Assembly (NCBI RefSeq): GCF_007830455.1
Contig: NZ_VLLB01000014.1
Span: 18,617 to 82,616 of the forward strand
Reading direction: 5' to 3'
Source of the DNA: Pseudoduganella lurida
Lineage (GTDB): Bacteria > Pseudomonadota > Gammaproteobacteria > Burkholderiales > Burkholderiaceae_D
Length of the DNA: 64,000 nt
Shown in pieces: positions 62,657-64,000 of the stretch. A program made the position numbers and the translations under genes. The notes below the pieces were generated by a model. The model was not told where the DNA came from, searched no databases, and worked only from the letters and a program-made list of their open reading frames with translations. Position 1 is the first letter of the stretch; every line of letters starts with the position of its first letter.

Positions 62657-63742
62657 ATGAGCGAACACGTGCACACGAAGGTCCGCAACGGGACCGGCTT
62701 CATCACGCTCGACCGTCCGAAGGCGCTCAACTCGCTCACGCTGGAGATGCTGCGCGCGCTCGCCGGCACGCTGCAGCGCTGGCGCGACGACGAGGCCATC
62801 GCCGCCGTCGTGCTGCGCAGCGCCACCGACAAGGCCCTGTGCGCGGGCGGCGACATCCGCTTCCTGCATGCCGCCGGCAGTGCCACGCCCCGCAGCGGCA
62901 GCGCGCTGCTGGAGGATTTCTTCACCGAGGAATACGCGCTCAATCACCTGGTCCACTGTTTCCCGAAGCCCTATGTGGCGCTGATGGATGGCGTGGTGAT
63001 GGGCGGCGGCATGGGCATCTCGCAATGCGGGCCGCAGTCCGGCGTGCGCATCGTCACGCACCGCACGCGCATGGCCATGCCGGAGGTGAACATCGGCATG
63101 TTTCCGGACGTGGGCGGCAGCTATTTCCTGTCGCGCGTGCCGGGCCGGCTCGGCATGTATCTGGCGCTGACGGCATCGGCGATCGGCGCCGCGGATGCGC
63201 TGTATTGCGGGCTCGCCGACCATTACCTGCCCGAAGCCGAACTGCCATTGCTGGCGGACCTGATCGGCTCCACCTCCGGCGCCGGCCTGCGGGAGGCGGT
63301 GGGGCTGTTCGCCCGCCCGTCCCGCGAGGATGCCGGCCCTTCCGAACTCGCGCAGCACCGCGAGCTGATCGACCTGCACTTCGGGCAGGACTCCGTGGCC
63401 GCGATCGAACGTTCGCTGCGGCGCGACGATCATCCGTTTGCGCAGCGCGCGCTGGCCGCCATGCGGCAGCGTTCCCCCATGATGATGCGCGTGACATTCG
63501 AGATGCTGCAGCGTGGCGCCACGCTGGGCATCGCAGACTGCCTGCGCATGGAACGGGGCCTGGTGCGCCGCACGTTCGAGCACGGTGACGTGATCGAGGG
63601 CGTGCGCGCGCTGGCGATCGACAAGGACCAGGCGCCGCGCTGGAACCCCGCGTCGCTCGAAGAGGTCACGGACGAAATGGTGGCGCGGTTCTTCGAGCCG
63701 GTGTGGCCCGCGTGGGCGCATCCGCTGCGGGACCTGAAGTAA
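62657..63742 (+). CDS. Enoyl-CoA hydratase/isomerase family, probable 3-hydroxyisobutyryl-CoA hydrolase (361 aa)
   Basis: The crotonase fold N-terminal region has the oxyanion-hole motifs ALCAGGDIRFL and VVMGGGMGIS, and the Glu motif MPEVNIGMFPDVGGS characteristic of the hydrolase (HIBCH/ECH_2) branch. Length of 361 residues and the C-terminal ECH_2 extension, with ending EPVWPAWAHPL, support hydrolysis of 3-hydroxyisobutyryl-CoA in valine breakdown. It stands alone, so the pathway context is absent and substrate is inferred. Confidence 0.88.
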   Translation: MSEHVHTKVRNGTGFITLDRPKALNSLTLEMLRALAGTLQRWRDDEAIAAVVLRSATDKALCAGGDIRFLHAAGSATPRSGSALLEDFFTEEYALNHLVHCFPKPYVALMDGVVMGGGMGISQCGPQSGVRIVTHRTRMAMPEVNIGMFPDVGGSYFLSRVPGRLGMYLALTASAIGAADALYCGLADHYLPEAELPLLADLIGSTSGAGLREAVGLFARPSREDAGPSELAQHRELIDLHFGQDSVAAIERSLRRDDHPFAQRALAAMRQRSPMMMRVTFEMLQRGATLGIADCLRMERGLVRRTFEHGDVIEGVRALAIDKDQAPRWNPASLEEVTDEMVARFFEPVWPAWAHPLRDLK

Positions 63743-63841
63743 GCCGGCAGATTTACAGTCGATGAAGTACCGCCGACGTTTGCGCACCGGGGGCTGTTCC
63801 CGGTAAGTGCTGGCCCAGGCGTCAATCGCTGGCGTTGGCCA

Positions 63842-63970
63842 GGGGACTGACCCCAGCCTTTCGCTTGCGTGACGACTGCCCCAGCCCTGCTCGCGATGGC
63901 GCAGACGGGGTTTCGGCGAGCGCAGCTCGTTGCCGCCGCAGCAGTGCGCGCCTGCCAGCGCGCACTCCTT
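63842..63970. repeat. Composite structured intergenic element, copy 2
   Basis: After the last gene the remaining 258 bases hold no credible gene. A palindromic GGGGACTGACCCC core (63842-63854) is followed by the two-hairpin element at 63911-63970: stem CGAGC-gca-GCTCG (63917-63929) and a 9-bp perfect stem AGTGCGCGC-ctgcca-GCGCGCACT (63943-63966), then CCTT. It is the same length and layout as 6504-6563, with different but still paired stem bases. The element may continue past the window end. Confidence 0.7.
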
Positions 63971-64000
63971 GCACATCAAGCTTGTTCTCTGTGGCGCAGG

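Noticed and set aside
62570..63979. A 469-codon minus-strand frame at the right end
   Set aside because: It lies opposite the crotonase-fold hydrolase with intact catalytic motifs and is His/Arg/Gln-rich without domains.

Overview
The window is a high-GC, gene-dense chromosomal stretch. Gene content and order point to a betaproteobacterium of the family Oxalobacteraceae, probably a Massilia/Telluria/Duganella-like genus; this is inferred from synteny and protein character, not from a marker-gene search. Blocks familiar from that group are tpr-lolB-ispE-tRNA(Gln)-prs-rplY-pth-ychF, lptC-lptA-lptB-rpoN-hpf behind kdsD-kdsC, mrcA divergent from pilMNOPQ followed by aroK/aroB, and the cytochrome c4-resB-ccsB-msrPQ-lysA run. 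About 58 protein genes and one tRNA are supported. There is no rRNA operon, prophage, IS transposase, integrase or CRISPR array.

Layout. 1-6.5 kb: an OmpR/EnvZ-type two-component system (regulator cut by the window edge) followed by an RND efflux adaptor and pump. 6.5-11.7 kb: a structured intergenic repeat, a TonB-like orphan, a divergent MFS/LysR pair, hemB and engB. 11.9-19.8 kb: a dihaem cytochrome c, system II cytochrome c maturation (resB, ccsB), the MsrPQ periplasmic methionine sulfoxide repair system, lysA-lptM and divergent cyaY. 19.8-24 kb: a SulP anion transporter and PBP1a. 24-32 kb: the pilMNOPQ type IV pilus alignment complex, a fused aroKB and a dGTPase-like HD enzyme. 32-36.5 kb: mutY, a dynamin-like GTPase and mutM. 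36.6-45 kb: TPR lipoprotein, lolB, ispE, tRNA-Gln, prs, rplY, a split YeeE/YedE pair, pth and ychF. 45-50 kb: accessory genes (PhnD-like protein, fatty acid desaturase, TonB-dependent receptor, NTF2-like secreted protein). 50-56.8 kb: NYN-LOTUS protein, MOSC protein, GGDEF cyclase, TonB-Sel1 protein, YnfA and a Kef-type antiporter. 56.9-63.7 kb: Kdo synthesis and LPS transport genes, rpoN, hpf and a CoA hydrolase of the crotonase fold.

Most of the window is core envelope, redox and housekeeping biology: LPS precursor supply (KdsD, KdsC) and export (LptCAB), lipoprotein sorting (LolB), peptidoglycan (PBP1a) and pilus secretion (PilMNOPQ). The least explained signals are non-coding. Two 60-nt copies of a two-hairpin element, at 6504-6563 and 63911-63970, keep the same length and layout while several stem base pairs change in a compensatory way. 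A separate set of short palindromes built on GGGGAC/GACCCC-like cores sits at gene 3' ends. A 14-bp tandem repeat lies between dgt and mutY. No obvious new multi-gene system was found; the best protein-level leads are the mutY-dynamin-mutM arrangement, the NYN-LOTUS protein and the in-frame aroK-aroB fusion.
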